A stretch of 64,000 nucleotides of DNA from Periconia sp. R9002 (Eukaryota; Ascomycota; Dothideomycetes; Pleosporales; Periconiaceae), in contig JAMAHW010000111.1 in assembly GCA_023627715.1 (NCBI GenBank), positions 46,629 through 110,628 of the forward strand, given 5' to 3'. The translations under genes were made by a program, and so were the position numbers. Of this stretch, positions 10,636 to 22,143 are shown one piece after another; the first letter of the stretch is position 1; every line of letters starts with the position of its first letter. The notes under the pieces are model-generated. The model was not told the origin of the DNA, searched no databases, and saw only the letters and a list, made by a program, of their open reading frames with translations.

Positions 10636-11884
10636 ATGAAATCGCTCAAGTTTTTCGTCTTTTTCGGCGCCCTGACGGTAGCGGTTCCAAAGTATGCATG
10701 ATTCACATCTCAATAAAAAGGGTGAAACTAATTGAATGCAAGTCCCTCACTCTTTGGTCGGTCCATAAATATCCAATGCAACCGCAAATCACAAGACATC
10801 GATCTTATCCGGACCGAAGTTAACTTTGCGTCTAATAATGCTAAGAACGCTGCCTTTCATTTCTTGGACGGAGCAAACAGAGATTACTATGAAGAGTTCT
10901 TGCCAGACTCCCTTCGCAGCGTGGGCGCATCCTTCGAGGCTCAGATTCGTTCCGTCTTTGACAAGGCTGGAGTTATTGCCCGAACGGAAACCAAGGACTA
11001 CGAGATCAAAATCACCTGTGACAACACTACGCCATTCTGTGTAGAAGGACACTTCGCACACATGAATGACGGTAGAAAAACCATGAACCTGTGCGATGCG
11101 TGGTTTGACGAGCCCGCGATTAAGAAAACCCGGGATGCTATCCGGGATTGCCAGTCGAACAACCCGACTTTGACGTCTCTGAAAGACTTCCGTCTTACCA
11201 AGTGTAAGCTTTTGCTCCCACTCTTCATGAAAAACTTAATGTTGCTGAAATTTTGCTCGAAATAGCCAACGTAATATTACATGAGTGGACGCACACAACC
11301 TTTGTCATGTCAGGCCCGAAGTGAGTGTGAAATGTTCAATCTCAAGTCTCTTTCACCATACTTACTTTAACAGAACTCTGGACTACGCCTACGGAGTTGA
11401 TGACTGTTTGCAATTGGCCGCAGGTACATTCACACGCAATCCGAGTCGTTATCCGCCACGCGAGGGCCAGCCACCCGTCTGCCCGGATCCTAACGATCCT
11501 ACTGTCGAAGGCATCTGCGATCCCAACTTTGCTGCAGACAACGCGGATTCTCTTTCTCTCATCAGCACCGGTAGGTTTCAACGTAAACTCCACGCCTTAA
11601 CAGTCCCCTTCCGCTAACGAGGTTGCTCCACCCTAGGCATATTCTACAGCCAGTCCTGCGGGAGACATGTCCCGATCCAACCAGCACCTGCAGCCCCGAG
11701 CTCGAACTCTTCTGCAGCTAGGACCATTATGTCTGCCATGACTCAGAAGGCCAAGCGTGGCTTTTTTAGTGATATCATAGCCAAAATCCATAACGCTACC
11801 GCAACCATCAACGGCACCGCGACAAGCAGCGAAGTTAATCTCGAGATTGATCAGCCTGTTCTATTGCAAAGTGACAATTTTTAA
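10636..11884 (+). CDS. Secreted HExxH zinc metalloprotease-like protein (M35/aspzincin-like)
   Basis: Five exons (10636-10691, 10743-11203, 11266-11320, 11374-11570, 11637-11884) give 338 aa. The protein starts with a signal peptide (MKSLKFFVFFGALTVAVP). Joining exons 2-4 gives SNVILHEWTHTTFVMS, a zinc-binding HExxH, followed shortly by TLDYAYGVDDC. That resembles the T-x-D-x-x-YG third-ligand region of aspzincins (deuterolysin and peptidyl-Lys metalloendopeptidases). Cysteines in CVEGHF, LCDAW, VCPDP, GICDP and SCGRH suggest a disulfide-bonded extracellular fold. The C-terminal tail is Ser/Ala-rich, with an AKRG dibasic site. Proteolytic activity is inferred from the motif only. It is likely secreted and could act in nutrition or on host proteins. 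Confidence 0.8.
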
Positions 11885-13722
11885 AGAACATCAGGCGCAT
11901 ACCTAGCAATCCAGCGTACCGTCTCACGCGGCAGGCTTTGGCCTTGGCATATGCTATGTTATCTCTACTAACCCTTCCTCGTATATAGTCTATCGACATT
12001 TCCTACATTCCTTGCATTTTAAGCATAACCGCACAGTATGTATTTCATAGGCACATAGATTAGATATTGTTATGTAGGCGTTAGGTGTTTATTTATTAGA
12101 TCATTAAATTTAAACCGCATACCAAATAATTTTAGCCACTTAATAATGCAATGTTATATGAGGCTTGAAGCAAGGCTTCAGGATATTCCAGAGCAGAGCA
12201 CAGAAATTAATTACTTGCGGTATCAAAAAAAAAAAGAAAGAAGAAGTTCCAGAATCGTTCTTGGCCGGGACAGACACACGGCACAAGCCAACGTCAAGAC
12301 TTCATATATGGAGACAACCAACCCTTTGTAGGAGCCAAGAACGTTAAAAGGCCACAAAATTGCATGCTACGGCCGGTCTTCAACAAGTTTGCTAACCCAT
12401 CAAGGAGAACAAATGAAGCTTTAGCCTGGACATCACCCTGTCGAGGAACTTGACTCCAATTTAAGTTTTCTTACCACAACCCCATGTATGTGATGTTTTG
12501 CGGAGTAAATACATGGAGATCTTTGCGTCTGTGTTTCACATTCTCAATGCGGCCGCTTTTCTCAGCGCATATAACCGCTTCTGGGAAAAGTAGACCCCAT
12601 CTTCGCAGTCTTCGTTAAAGCAGAATGAGTTATTTGTGTGCAAGTTGTTGCTATTCATGACTCTCAGATGCAGCAAAGATCTCTATGCTCAGCACTTGAG
12701 ATTACCTGTATTCATGCAGAGTTTTTGAGCCTTTTCACGACACTTCGCCGCTGAACTTGGCGAAAATGTAGGTGGAGCAAGCTAAGCAGTGGCTTGCCCA
12801 CAAAACAACAGTAGTTGTACGGCCTGATATAAATATCGCGCAGATTGCATTTGTCTTAGCGCTTCCCGTCATTTTCGACATCATAGCTATGAGTAAATAG
12901 CGCAAAGTTGCTGCTTTCAGTGGCAGAATGCATTAGGCCGGAACAGGACTAGCGTCATCAATCTGAGGTTTTGATGGCAAGGTTGCACCTTTAGCAACCA
13001 CGATAGCCTACACTCCGTTCCCCGGTTTATCAAGCGCCTCTTCGGTGCAAATTACCCCAAAAGCTTCAAGAAGACCTGTTCAAACGCTATTCTGGACTGC
13101 CCCCTATTCGTTCCGCTCCCCACCCCAGTCAAAACTGTTGCTTGCGCCGAAATTGCGAACACAGTGGCGCAGGACAAGATTGTCACCCCGCCCGGCTTCA
13201 ACTTTGCTGCCGACTAATAGCCCTCAATTCCACTTGAACAAGTACTTAAACTCGTAAAAAATGTGCTAAGTTGCGTTGCCTTTGAGGCTTCACCAGATCA
13301 TACACGGATTTGCCCCGGTCCCTTAGTATAGTGACATTACCCAACCCAACATCCCCTGTGGGTGGCCTGTTTACGCTTGACTCGTTCTAAGAACCTGAGT
13401 AATGGTCCCAAGCCTCGACTGTTCGATTCCTGATTGTGGTGATGGCCTGGCACATGGGGTGATTGCTCCGCGGAACCAGTAAAGTTTCTGCGTTTCCCCC
13501 GATTACATCTGCTAGCGGGTTAGAACCCCTACAGACGACCCTCCCCCTGTCTCTTACTCCAGACTGTCGGCAAGCACTACGCCCCCACATGGGGTAAAAG
13601 GTATATCATAAACATGGGGTAATGTCGTCCGTTTGACGATCGTCATCTTCTTTGCGGCGGTACCTCTTCAGTTGTTCTTTCCATTTAATTACCAAAGTTT
13701 TGTTTCAATCCTGACCTTTCAC
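11885..13722. other. Intergenic region, no supported gene
   Basis: Over 1.8 kb without a credible coding region; only short unrelated frames were seen. The last 100 bp should hold the promoter of the membrane protein. Confidence 0.45.
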
Positions 13723-14920
13723 ATGGCGCCAGCCGCGGAAAGCGAGTCCACACCAAACGACTCGCATGTCGGCTCAAATGTTCGACTTCCCTTTGTTAAT
13801 TCTCTTGTTATATGTGCTTTCATCACCATCGCCTGGTATAACGTCGCCGAGCTGACAGTCCTTATCAACTCCTTTTTCATACGCCGTAAAGGATATTACT
13901 ATTACTTCCTCCTTATTGCAACATGGGGCATCTTCTTCCACGGGTTAGGCACGTTCCTAAAATTCTACCATATCAACTCTCAAATGCCAGGCTCTGAGAT
14001 TGCGAATACGGTAGTTGCATGGGTTGGCTGGTGTATGATGGTTACAGGACAATCTATCATTCTTTACTCACGGTTGAATCTCGTGTTACAAGCATGGTGG
14101 GCTCGATGGTTGCTTATCATGATCATCGTTGATGGTGTGGTACTACACGGCATGACAGGTGTATTAACCTTCCTGGTTAACTGTTCACCGAATCCTGAGC
14201 AATACATTGGTTCGTACTCAATCGTTGAAAAAGTCCAAGTATCATGCTTTTTCGTCCAAGAGATCATCCTGAGCGGGATTTACATATGGAAGACAACTAC
14301 GATGCTCAAATCGGAAGGACCAATCTTCAATGCGAATCAGAACGTCCGAGGATCACGAGGAAGAAAGGTCCTGACACACACCATTGCCATAAGCATCGTC
14401 ATCATCGCCCTTGATGTCACCATTCTTGGTCTTGAGTTCGCTGGCTGTAAGTTTCACCCTATCGTACTGGAAATCATCACAGTGGCTCATACTGATGCAA
14501 AACGCAGTGTACGACATTCAGACTTCATACAAAGGCGCAGTCTACTCGATAAAGCTGAAGATGGAGTTCACCATCCTCAACCAACTTATGAACCTCGTAC
14601 GCGGGAACCTATCAGACGATTCCACAACGCCCAAGTCACATCCATTTGGCCCTCGGCATAAGTCTATCGCACGGACTGGCGGGGTTACGGAGTTAGGCCA
14701 CACGGCAGGCGCGTATTCACGTATGGACGAAGACAAAGACATCAGGCTACAAGAGTTGAAGGCCGGCGATGTGCTCAAGACAACCACAACAGAAGTCCGA
14801 TCAGAAAGGATTGATACCGAAAGTCTAGGGCCTGAAGACGAGAGGGCGAGGGTAGAAAGAAGTAGGAGTGTGACAAGCAGTGAGGTTTACATTATCGATT
14901 CGAGAAAAGAATCCGTATGA
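13723..14920 (+). CDS. Seven-transmembrane protein, DUF7703-type
   Basis: Two exons (13723-14446, 14508-14920) give 378 aa. The start at MAPAAESES was preferred over the in-frame upstream extension because the extension carries an extra hydrophobic run out of keeping with the family. Hydrophobic segments follow in order: LVICAFITIAW, YYYFLLIATWGIFFHGLGTF, VVAWVGWCMMVTGQSIIL, WLLIMIIVDGVVLHG, VQVSCFFVQEIILSGIYIW, TIAISIVIIALDVTILGLEF, and a last YKGAVYSIKLKMEF segment after the intron. A long acidic and basic cytosolic tail ends in EVYIIDSRKESV. Fungal integral membrane proteins of this layout are grouped as DUF7703 and have no established function. A receptor-like role is only suggested by the topology. 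Confidence 0.78.
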
Positions 14921-16801
14921 GAGAATGTATGGATGCACCCATTGTGTTCCTACAGAATCGCCGTATCAACATACAAAGTTGTGTACCGAGGACAGGCTGG
15001 ACCAACGGCAGATGTCTATCTGCTAAGCCTGAAGATAGTGCGGCTATTGCAGAAGAACCGCTATATAATCTTATCTCAATCAGTATCTTGAACATAACGA
15101 TTGTGCTATGCTTTGATGGACGCTTATCTTCCCGTGAGGTCTTCTAAATCTCTGCTTTATTCTATCAGCACACACTTCCTCGCTATTTTTTTATAGCGTT
15201 GACCAACCGGTTAATGTCGTATTTCCATGTGATTTAGTACTACGTAATGGGTTACCCCATTCTTTCCCCGCTGCCAACCGAGCCATTGCCGAGGGCCGAC
15301 CATACCAACGTTAAGACGATTTCGACCTTGGCCCGCTAAATAGTCCATAGCCTGGGGTTCTAGAAAAAATCCACACGTCTCGCGCGCTTCTCGAAGCGAT
15401 GACTAGATTTTCAGGAACACGTTGCCTATTGGTCACGGAACCCTCTCCCCACATTAGACTGTGGAGTAAATAGCGCACTCGGTACCAGATAGTAGAACAA
15501 CTTGGATGCATTGAGTAATTTTAATCGAAACTTATGGCGGGCCTGACCGGAATCCCTTGTTGCGGGGATTTGACAGAGGGGTTTGACAGCTTGGCAGCAA
15601 AGTCAGTCGGGTAGCTCAAGCTGTAGGCGATGGACGCGGCTGAGAGAAAGTGCGTTAGATGACGCTGATCTACGCAACTCTAGTAAAGCAGAATTCAGCG
15701 AATAATAAAGAGGAAATAGTATGTAAGTAAGGTCTGAGTAGGGTCAGATGGGCGGCGAAGGATGATGAATGGCTCTGCAGGCAGGGTTGCTAGGAAATAG
15801 CGCGCGGAATGGGTTCTAGAAGAGCTAGAAAAGCAGGGAACACCCACAGGAAAGCGCCAAATACTTCTCTAAGTCCCGTCCCAATTCGTTCTACGTTGTG
15901 CCAAGGACAATTCTCGTATTTAAGGTTTGAAGTGAACCTTCGCATGTCTGACATGTCTCTACACTAATAGACTATACGGCATTGCCTTCAAATTGCTCCT
16001 ACGCGATTCATCGAAAAACTATGGGGAACATGGAAGGCTGAAGGGTCTTGCGATGAACCCTTGGGGAGAGCAGAATCTGTTTCTTAGGCAGGCGAACCGA
16101 AGACTGAGTATCGTAGGGGACCTGTGTACTGCGATGACGTGACTTTCCAATGAGACCCCGCTGAAGAAATTTCTTCGGTTGAAATATTTTGTTACGAAGT
16201 TCCAAGTATAGATAGTTAGGAAGGTGGATAGTATGAGGATAGTGAAGATGTTTAGATAGTAGATAATTATGGGCAGGCATTCTTTTCCCACCCGTTTCAA
16301 GCTGCTTGAAATCCTTTCAGACTACGAGTTACAAAGAGGCATTCGCCGAAATGTCGATGCGGGAGTCAGATAACAGTATTGACTGGTGGTACAGACCAGA
16401 GGAACGCCGGGGGTACAACTCTGCAACGGGAGTGTTACTTATTACGCCCTCTAGTAATTATCTATGAATTTTTGTATCTACTACTATCTCAGTACACTGG
16501 CGTTGAAAATAGTGCAACAATTATCATACATAATCCTCCAAAATGATCCAAATAGTGGTGTAAGGATGAAATAGGAGTTCAAAGGATGACAAGGAGATAA
16601 AGAAAGACCATAGCAAGACATGCTGGCAGCCAAAAAGAAGAGTGAAAAAAGTGACAGTTTGGCTATTTGGAAATTGGGGTTGCAGCCCGTAACTTCCTTT
16701 GAACGCATTAACTCATCCTCGAGTATAACCGTGATTAACATTCAGATTCAATGCTAGGCGATAATAGTGGCAAGATTGCAAGCACATCACTCATAGAAGG
16801 C
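14921..16801. other. Intergenic region, no supported gene
   Basis: A 1.9 kb convergent gap between the 7-TM gene and the minus-strand regulator. Short frames near 16.0-16.3 kb and 16.5-16.7 kb have no recognisable domain and low-complexity composition. I see nothing firm here. Confidence 0.4.
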
Positions 16802-18664
16802 TTAGCTGATGCTGTTCAAAACTTCGCATCCGGCAGCATGATCCACAGGACAGCAAATGTCAGCGCATACATCATGCCACGCTTCTAGGCCCACCTCTAG
16901 TGAAGTTAAGACAGGATTTCCGCTCCGGTCTGGTATGCTCCGAACATATTTTCCAATGAGAGTATTCCGCTCAAGGTTCCAATCTCCTTCTATCCAGGTC
17001 CACCTATTTTCGGCTGAGATAAAGCCATCACTATCTCTTGCTCTCTCCTCAAGCAAGATCGCTCCGATCCTCCCGTATATCTCGGCCTCAGCATCCCACG
17101 TTCCCTCTCGCCATGGCATCCGACGGGAGATTTCGAGAGCCTTCATTCGGATGTTGTGATTTCGACATTTGGCAATCGCGGGACCCAGTGTAGAGAGAAC
17201 GCCCATATTCAGAGTGAATAGTGCATGGTAGCCCGGCTTGGTCTCTGCGGCAAAAGCCAAGCAACGTTCCACGAGGACGAAAAAGTCGTGGTCGTACTTG
17301 TCCCAGATAATATCGGTACGGTCCAGACAGCATTTTACGACGATGGAAATCATGAGATGATGTAGCTGCATGAGCTGTATGGCCGACTTGGCCCGATTGT
17401 CGCTGGTCGTGTTGGCGCGAGCGAAATTCACATCTAGAACGTGTCGCCATTTATCTAAATGTGACAAATAAGCGTGCTGTTTACGTACCAACGTCACATC
17501 AACCTCAGCAGCACGTGTTTTTATTATTATATCGAATGCTTGTCCGGTGAACGCCAGGGCGCGGGAAAAGAATCGGCCCCAGCACGTTTGCAGTTGCTTA
17601 GTGTTCTGAAGTCCTGGATCCGGCACATCGTCTATTGCTGTTGTGTCCCAAAGAGCTAGGTTCGCTCGTTGGAGCTTCAAAAAAGGGGTCACCGCGCCCA
17701 TGATGGACAGGAATGACAAAATGTACTCAAAATCATCAACATCGTCTTCGGGCCGGCATCGCGTTCCGTTGTTCTGTAATAGGGCATATTGACGATATTG
17801 CTTTAGGGAGCCCTTCAGCACTTGGATGGAACTATTGAGAAGTCGATCGACTATCTCCATATTCCCCTGCAAGAGCTCAAAGGTAAGGAACAGATACGTC
17901 ATGATGAAAACTGCTCTTGGAGAGTGCATGCCAGCTGACGCGTGCACTTGTGCCCGAAATATGGACAGTGCTTCAACGTAGTGACGGAGTGCGGCTTGGT
18001 GATGGCTGTTGATGATGGATTTCGCCGCCCATGGAAACAATGCTGACGGTTTATTTTTTCTTAGAGGAGATACTAGTGAAACTGAGATTCCCTGAGAGAG
18101 AGCGGCAATTGCCAAGACTGCCTGGCGGACACACTCATTCGTCATTGATTCGCAGAGAACGACCCGGGACCAAAAGTCGGAGCAGTTGTACCCCGAAAAA
18201 TCCATCGTCAACTTGTAACGGAAGAAATCAAAATGCGATACTTCATCACCGATGAATCTGCTCATTGATGGGTTGGAACCAGGCGAAGGGTGAGGGAGAA
18301 GGAGCCGGGCCGTGGCCTTTGAATTGGAGACAAATGCAATGGCAGGGACTGTGTTCACCTTGGATTCAACAACACAAGGATGTTGTTTGATCGAGCTATA
18401 TCCATCACAAGCTATCCGGGCATTCTTACACCGCCGGCATACTGGCTTCGTTTCATCGCACTTGACTCGGCGGATCTTGCAGGTCTTGCAGCCAGTTCGC
18501 ACTTTAGGGTTACTAGCACGAGTTTTTCGCTGAGTTACATGATCTTTCAGGTCGAAATTTTCGGTCGGCTTGGGTACCAAGGTTCGAAGCATTGTCAAAC
18601 TAGGTCGGTTAGCGTTTGATGCATGTGGCGTACCCATTCTTCTCCTTTTTAGGGGTTGGTGCAT
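16802..18664 (-). CDS. Zn2Cys6 transcription factor
   Basis: A single uninterrupted exon encodes 620 aa. The Gal4-type cluster CKTCKIRRVKCDETKPVCRRC lies at about residues 57-77, with six cysteines in C-x2-C-x6-C-x5-C-x2-C-x6-C spacing (last Cys in ARIACDGY), preceded by a basic stretch (RKTRASNPKVRTG). The long remainder lacks an obvious catalytic domain and looks like the middle region of this regulator class (ALRHYVEALSIFRAQV, FIMTYLFLTFELLQGN, PWREGTWDAEAEIYGRIGAILLEER). It is transcribed away from the P450 at 19099 and shares a promoter with the ordered CCAAT array, so co-regulation or direct control of the P450 is plausible. No damage was seen. Confidence 0.88.
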   Translation of the reverse strand: MHQPLKRRRMGTPHASNANRPSLTMLRTLVPKPTENFDLKDHVTQRKTRASNPKVRTGCKTCKIRRVKCDETKPVCRRCKNARIACDGYSSIKQHPCVVESKVNTVPAIAFVSNSKATARLLLPHPSPGSNPSMSRFIGDEVSHFDFFRYKLTMDFSGYNCSDFWSRVVLCESMTNECVRQAVLAIAALSQGISVSLVSPLRKNKPSALFPWAAKSIINSHHQAALRHYVEALSIFRAQVHASAGMHSPRAVFIMTYLFLTFELLQGNMEIVDRLLNSSIQVLKGSLKQYRQYALLQNNGTRCRPEDDVDDFEYILSFLSIMGAVTPFLKLQRANLALWDTTAIDDVPDPGLQNTKQLQTCWGRFFSRALAFTGQAFDIIIKTRAAEVDVTLVRKQHAYLSHLDKWRHVLDVNFARANTTSDNRAKSAIQLMQLHHLMISIVVKCCLDRTDIIWDKYDHDFFVLVERCLAFAAETKPGYHALFTLNMGVLSTLGPAIAKCRNHNIRMKALEISRRMPWREGTWDAEAEIYGRIGAILLEERARDSDGFISAENRWTWIEGDWNLERNTLIGKYVRSIPDRSGNPVLTSLEVGLEAWHDVCADICCPVDHAAGCEVLNSIS

Positions 18665-18844
18665 GTGCCATGCCGATAAATATTGTTGTTAAAGGTGGTT
18701 TGAGGCATGGCCCCTCGACGTTGCACTGCCCGATCGCAATTACTCACCATGTTGGTGGTTAATAAGACGAGACGTGCATTGCTGACGATGAAAAAATCCT
18801 TTTTTAGTCCTTTTATTTCTTCATCCGATCCCGACGTGGACCCT

Positions 18845-18980
18845 ATTGGCTGCATCGTAAAAGTGACGTTGCGTTCCGATTGGCTGTGTCGTACTGGGAA
18901 AGTTGTGATCTGATTGGCTACGTCGTACTGAGGAACTTGTGATCTGATTGGTTGCTGGGGTTGACGTCCAGTAGAGGCGT
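18845..18980. promoter_or_regulatory. Four ATTGG (CCAAT) boxes at exact 34-bp spacing
   Basis: ATTGG starts at 18845, 18879, 18913 and 18947. Units 2 and 3 are close copies over the full 34 bp (ATTGGCT, then GTCGTACTG, then TTGTGATCTG), unit 1 is diverged, and unit 4 keeps mainly the box. They lie 180-290 bp upstream of the regulator and 120-255 bp upstream of the P450 start. In fungi CCAAT is the site of the Hap/CBC complex. A pathway factor could bind the conserved flanks (inference). Confidence 0.7.
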
Positions 18981-19098
18981 ACTTTTGGGTATCAATATTT
19001 AAATGCCCACCGTCACTGCCTAATAAGTTTGCTATTGTTCGTCCACCAAAACCGCCTCAGCAAACTTTCGGGAACTTCCCCTCGATCGCGTTTTCTTA

Positions 19099-20786
19099 AT
19101 GGCTCTCACCGCCCTCACCGGCGGCGACCCCATCCACCTTCTGCAATATGGAGCCGGTGCTTTGGCTGCATATTACGTCTTTTCTTCCTTTATGAGCTGG
19201 TTCCGTTTGCGTCACGTCCCAGGCCCGGTTCTTGCGTCCATTTCCCATCTTTGGTTGATCAGGAACTCGTTTCAGGGTAAATCCCACGCTCAACTACTTT
19301 CCCTAAAACGATACGGGTCTCTTGTGCGCGTCGCTCCCAATTATGTCCTCACAGACGACCCGGCCATCCTGCGCCAGATCTCCGGCATCAAGAGCACATA
19401 CGGGAGAGATGATTGGTTTACAGGAGTGCAATTAGACTCACGTGACAATTTGCTCACCACTCTGGATACGACTGCGCATGATCGACTCAAAGCAAAATTA
19501 ACAAACGGATACAACGGTCGCGACAATGTCGATATAGAAGGTGGACTGGATGATCAGATTGCAAATCTAAAGGAACTGATCCGTCGACACTATCTTTCGA
19601 CGCCAGAGACGATACGCAAGGCCGATCTAGTCTGGATTATCCGCTTCTTTACTATGGACGCCGTAACTGCTCTTGCCTACGGCGACCCGATTGGTTACAT
19701 GGAAGCCAACGAAGACCTTTTCGGTTTCAATCAACAAGTCCAAGACGGGGCTAAAATAATGAGTATAATAGTAGACACGCCATTTCTCCGTGACTTGTTC
19801 AAATCTCCCTTTCTGTCTCCTTTCATGCCAAAGGCTTCCGATGCGAAAGGGGTGGGTAGGCTTATCGGGTAAGTGGTATCTTCCGCCTTGAGAAATTTGA
19901 AGAATTGTGGCATAAACTAACGTCAAACCTGCAGCGTAGGTCAGGAGATGGTCGGAAAACATTTTGCATCAAGCTCCGATAACGGTAAAGATATGGTAGT
20001 ATGTAACAAACCCGAAGTCCATGGCTACCCAGTGAATCTAGTCTAACATTCTTAGTCTTCATTTATGCGCCACGGGCTATCACGCGATCAATGTGAAACC
20101 GAGAGCGTCGTGCAAGTCATTGCAGGCTCTGATACGACAGGAACTACGATACGGAGTGCACTGCTGTTCATAACGGGAACCCCCCGAGTCTATACTCGTT
20201 TGATGAAGGAAATGAGAAAGGCGATAGATAGCGGCAAGGTGGACTCGTCCAACCCTATTACCTACAAGCAGGCCAAGCAACTGTCATATCTACAGGTAAT
20301 TAGTCACCGCAGGCACCATCCGAGGATACTAATTCTTCTTAGGCCGTAGTTTATGAAGCCATTCGAGTCCGCCCACCGGCTCTGTATGGACACTTTAAGA
20401 GTGTTCCTGCTGGGGGCGATACCCTAAATGGCGTATTCCTCCCCGGTGGGACCGCAATAAGCCATAACATATATGCCTTGATGATGTCCGAGGATATCTT
20501 TGGGCAGGATGTTGAAATATATCGCCCAGAAAGGTTTCTCGATTGCGAAGCCGCTCATAGAGCCGAGATGGAAAGGATTGTAGAGTTTGCATTTGGTACT
20601 GGGAGGTGGGTATGCGCAGGAAAGCATGTGGCTTTTACCCAGCTGTACAAGGTCATTTTCGAACTGCTGAAAACCTTTGATTTTCAGCCTATTGATCCTC
20701 TGAAGCCTGTGCAGGAGTCATCTGGGCTTTTTTGGTACCAAACGAACATGTGGGTCAGGATTACAGAGCTCACAGACGATGTGTAA
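19099..20786 (+). CDS. Cytochrome P450 monooxygenase
   Basis: Four exons (19099-19868, 19935-19998, 20056-20295, 20343-20786) give about 505 aa. An N-terminal membrane anchor (AGALAAYYVFSSFMSWF) and a proline hinge (HVPGPVLA) place it on the ER. The I-helix oxygen-binding motif is AGSDTTGTT. The K-helix ExxR is EAIR, formed just after intron 3. A PERF-type meander (YRPERFLD) precedes the heme loop FGTGRWVCAGKHVA with the Cys ligand. The family looks like the fungal pisatin-demethylase/benzoate-hydroxylase group, but the CYP number and substrate cannot be read. Intron 2 has two possible donors 3 bp apart (19996 or 19999), both in frame. It is divergent from the Zn2Cys6 regulator. The gene is intact. 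Confidence 0.9.
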
Positions 20787-22143
20787 TCAACTCTGTCGTA
20801 GCCGATGATATTCTCTACTCTCTCCCTTGCCTGGCTGCTAAATTTTACGCATGTTTCCGCTTTCGTTTGTTCTATCTCAGCCTCGAATGTTTTTAGTCCT
20901 AATATTTGTTGGCCTCCTTTGAGTTTCGTGAACTCGCATCGAGACAGAATTGTAACAAGTGATAACAATGCCAGTATGAGTCGATAATATTTCAGTGATG
21001 CAGCCGCGCATTTAGTTGTGCAAGAATGTGAAGCACGATAACGGTGGTCTTGCCCTAGACAGCGGTCGCGCACTTGATGCGCGCCTTACGTTACCTCGAA
21101 CAGGGCCTGCTGGTGTATGGGCTTTCCTTGTTTCTATATCATCGAATTCACCATGAGGGTGATGAAAAATTTTCCTTCGTACACATTTCAACATTTCCGA
21201 AGTCGATGTCTTCCCGCGGAAAGGTGGAATAACTAAGAAAGACAATTTTTTCAAGACCAAGAAGCAAGAAGCTTATAAGAGATGCTGTAGGTATGTGCTG
21301 ATCAAGCCAATAAATTGCGAAGAAAACACTTTTGATGTGCTGACCGAACGGAAGGTTGATTACAATCGTGATAGTGATTTTCTTCTACTCGATTTCAGGT
21401 CCGCACGCAGTGACTGCTATCCTAAATAGCATAGTATATGTTGTACAGCTGGCGGAATTGGCCCTGACCCTTCGAAGAGGGTCGAGACCGCGTCTCAATT
21501 CTCTATAATCAGCCAGAGCACTGGAGACAGGCATTGCCGTCCGACTTGCGAGCCGAGGATGTTGTGAATCATTTATGTGCTCGACTCCCCTTTTGACCAT
21601 GTTTCAAGCATTTCTCTCACTTTGGATGACTCGTCATGATCCATAGGATCTGGAGCTTTTATGCGGAGTGGCGCATTTGACGATGATATTTGGCAACGGG
21701 ATGAATGTAAACCACAGAGTTCGGCCAGAACAGTGCCGCCACTTCCAAGATGAACTGTGTGAAGATGAACAGAAATTGCATGAGAATGATGCCATGGATG
21801 CATATATCTGAGTACAATGTACGTTGAGTTATTTCAAGTGAATCAAAATGCCGCGGTGACTGATCTCATCAATGAACCAAACGTCTGGACTACGGGATGG
21901 TCTTACTTCCCCGCGTTACTTGTCGTCCAGGCCAACATCCTCCAATCCTCTGTGGCTGACGCCATCAAATAGGATCTGCACCACTGGGATATAAAGATTT
22001 GTCAGCTAGCGTGGCTACCTCACGAGTTGTTACCCCGCCTAGTACGACGATTGCACACAACCTACTTCTTTCTCGCTGAAAATTATTAATCTTTGAGAAA
22101 ACTTTCTTGACACTAGCAGGGACCTTTCTGACTCTCACTTAGA
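20787..22143. other. Intergenic region, no supported gene
   Basis: This 1.36 kb stretch between the P450 and the HET gene has only short frames without recognisable domains. It should contain the P450 terminator and the HET promoter. Confidence 0.45.

Noticed and set aside
13387..13590. Short minus-strand frame in the gap before the 7-TM gene
   Set aside because: No homology-like features and no splice context.
16008..16300. Two overlapping minus-strand frames of about 90 codons
   Set aside because: Repetitive, Leu/Thr/His-biased and without a domain; probably chance frames in AT-rich sequence.
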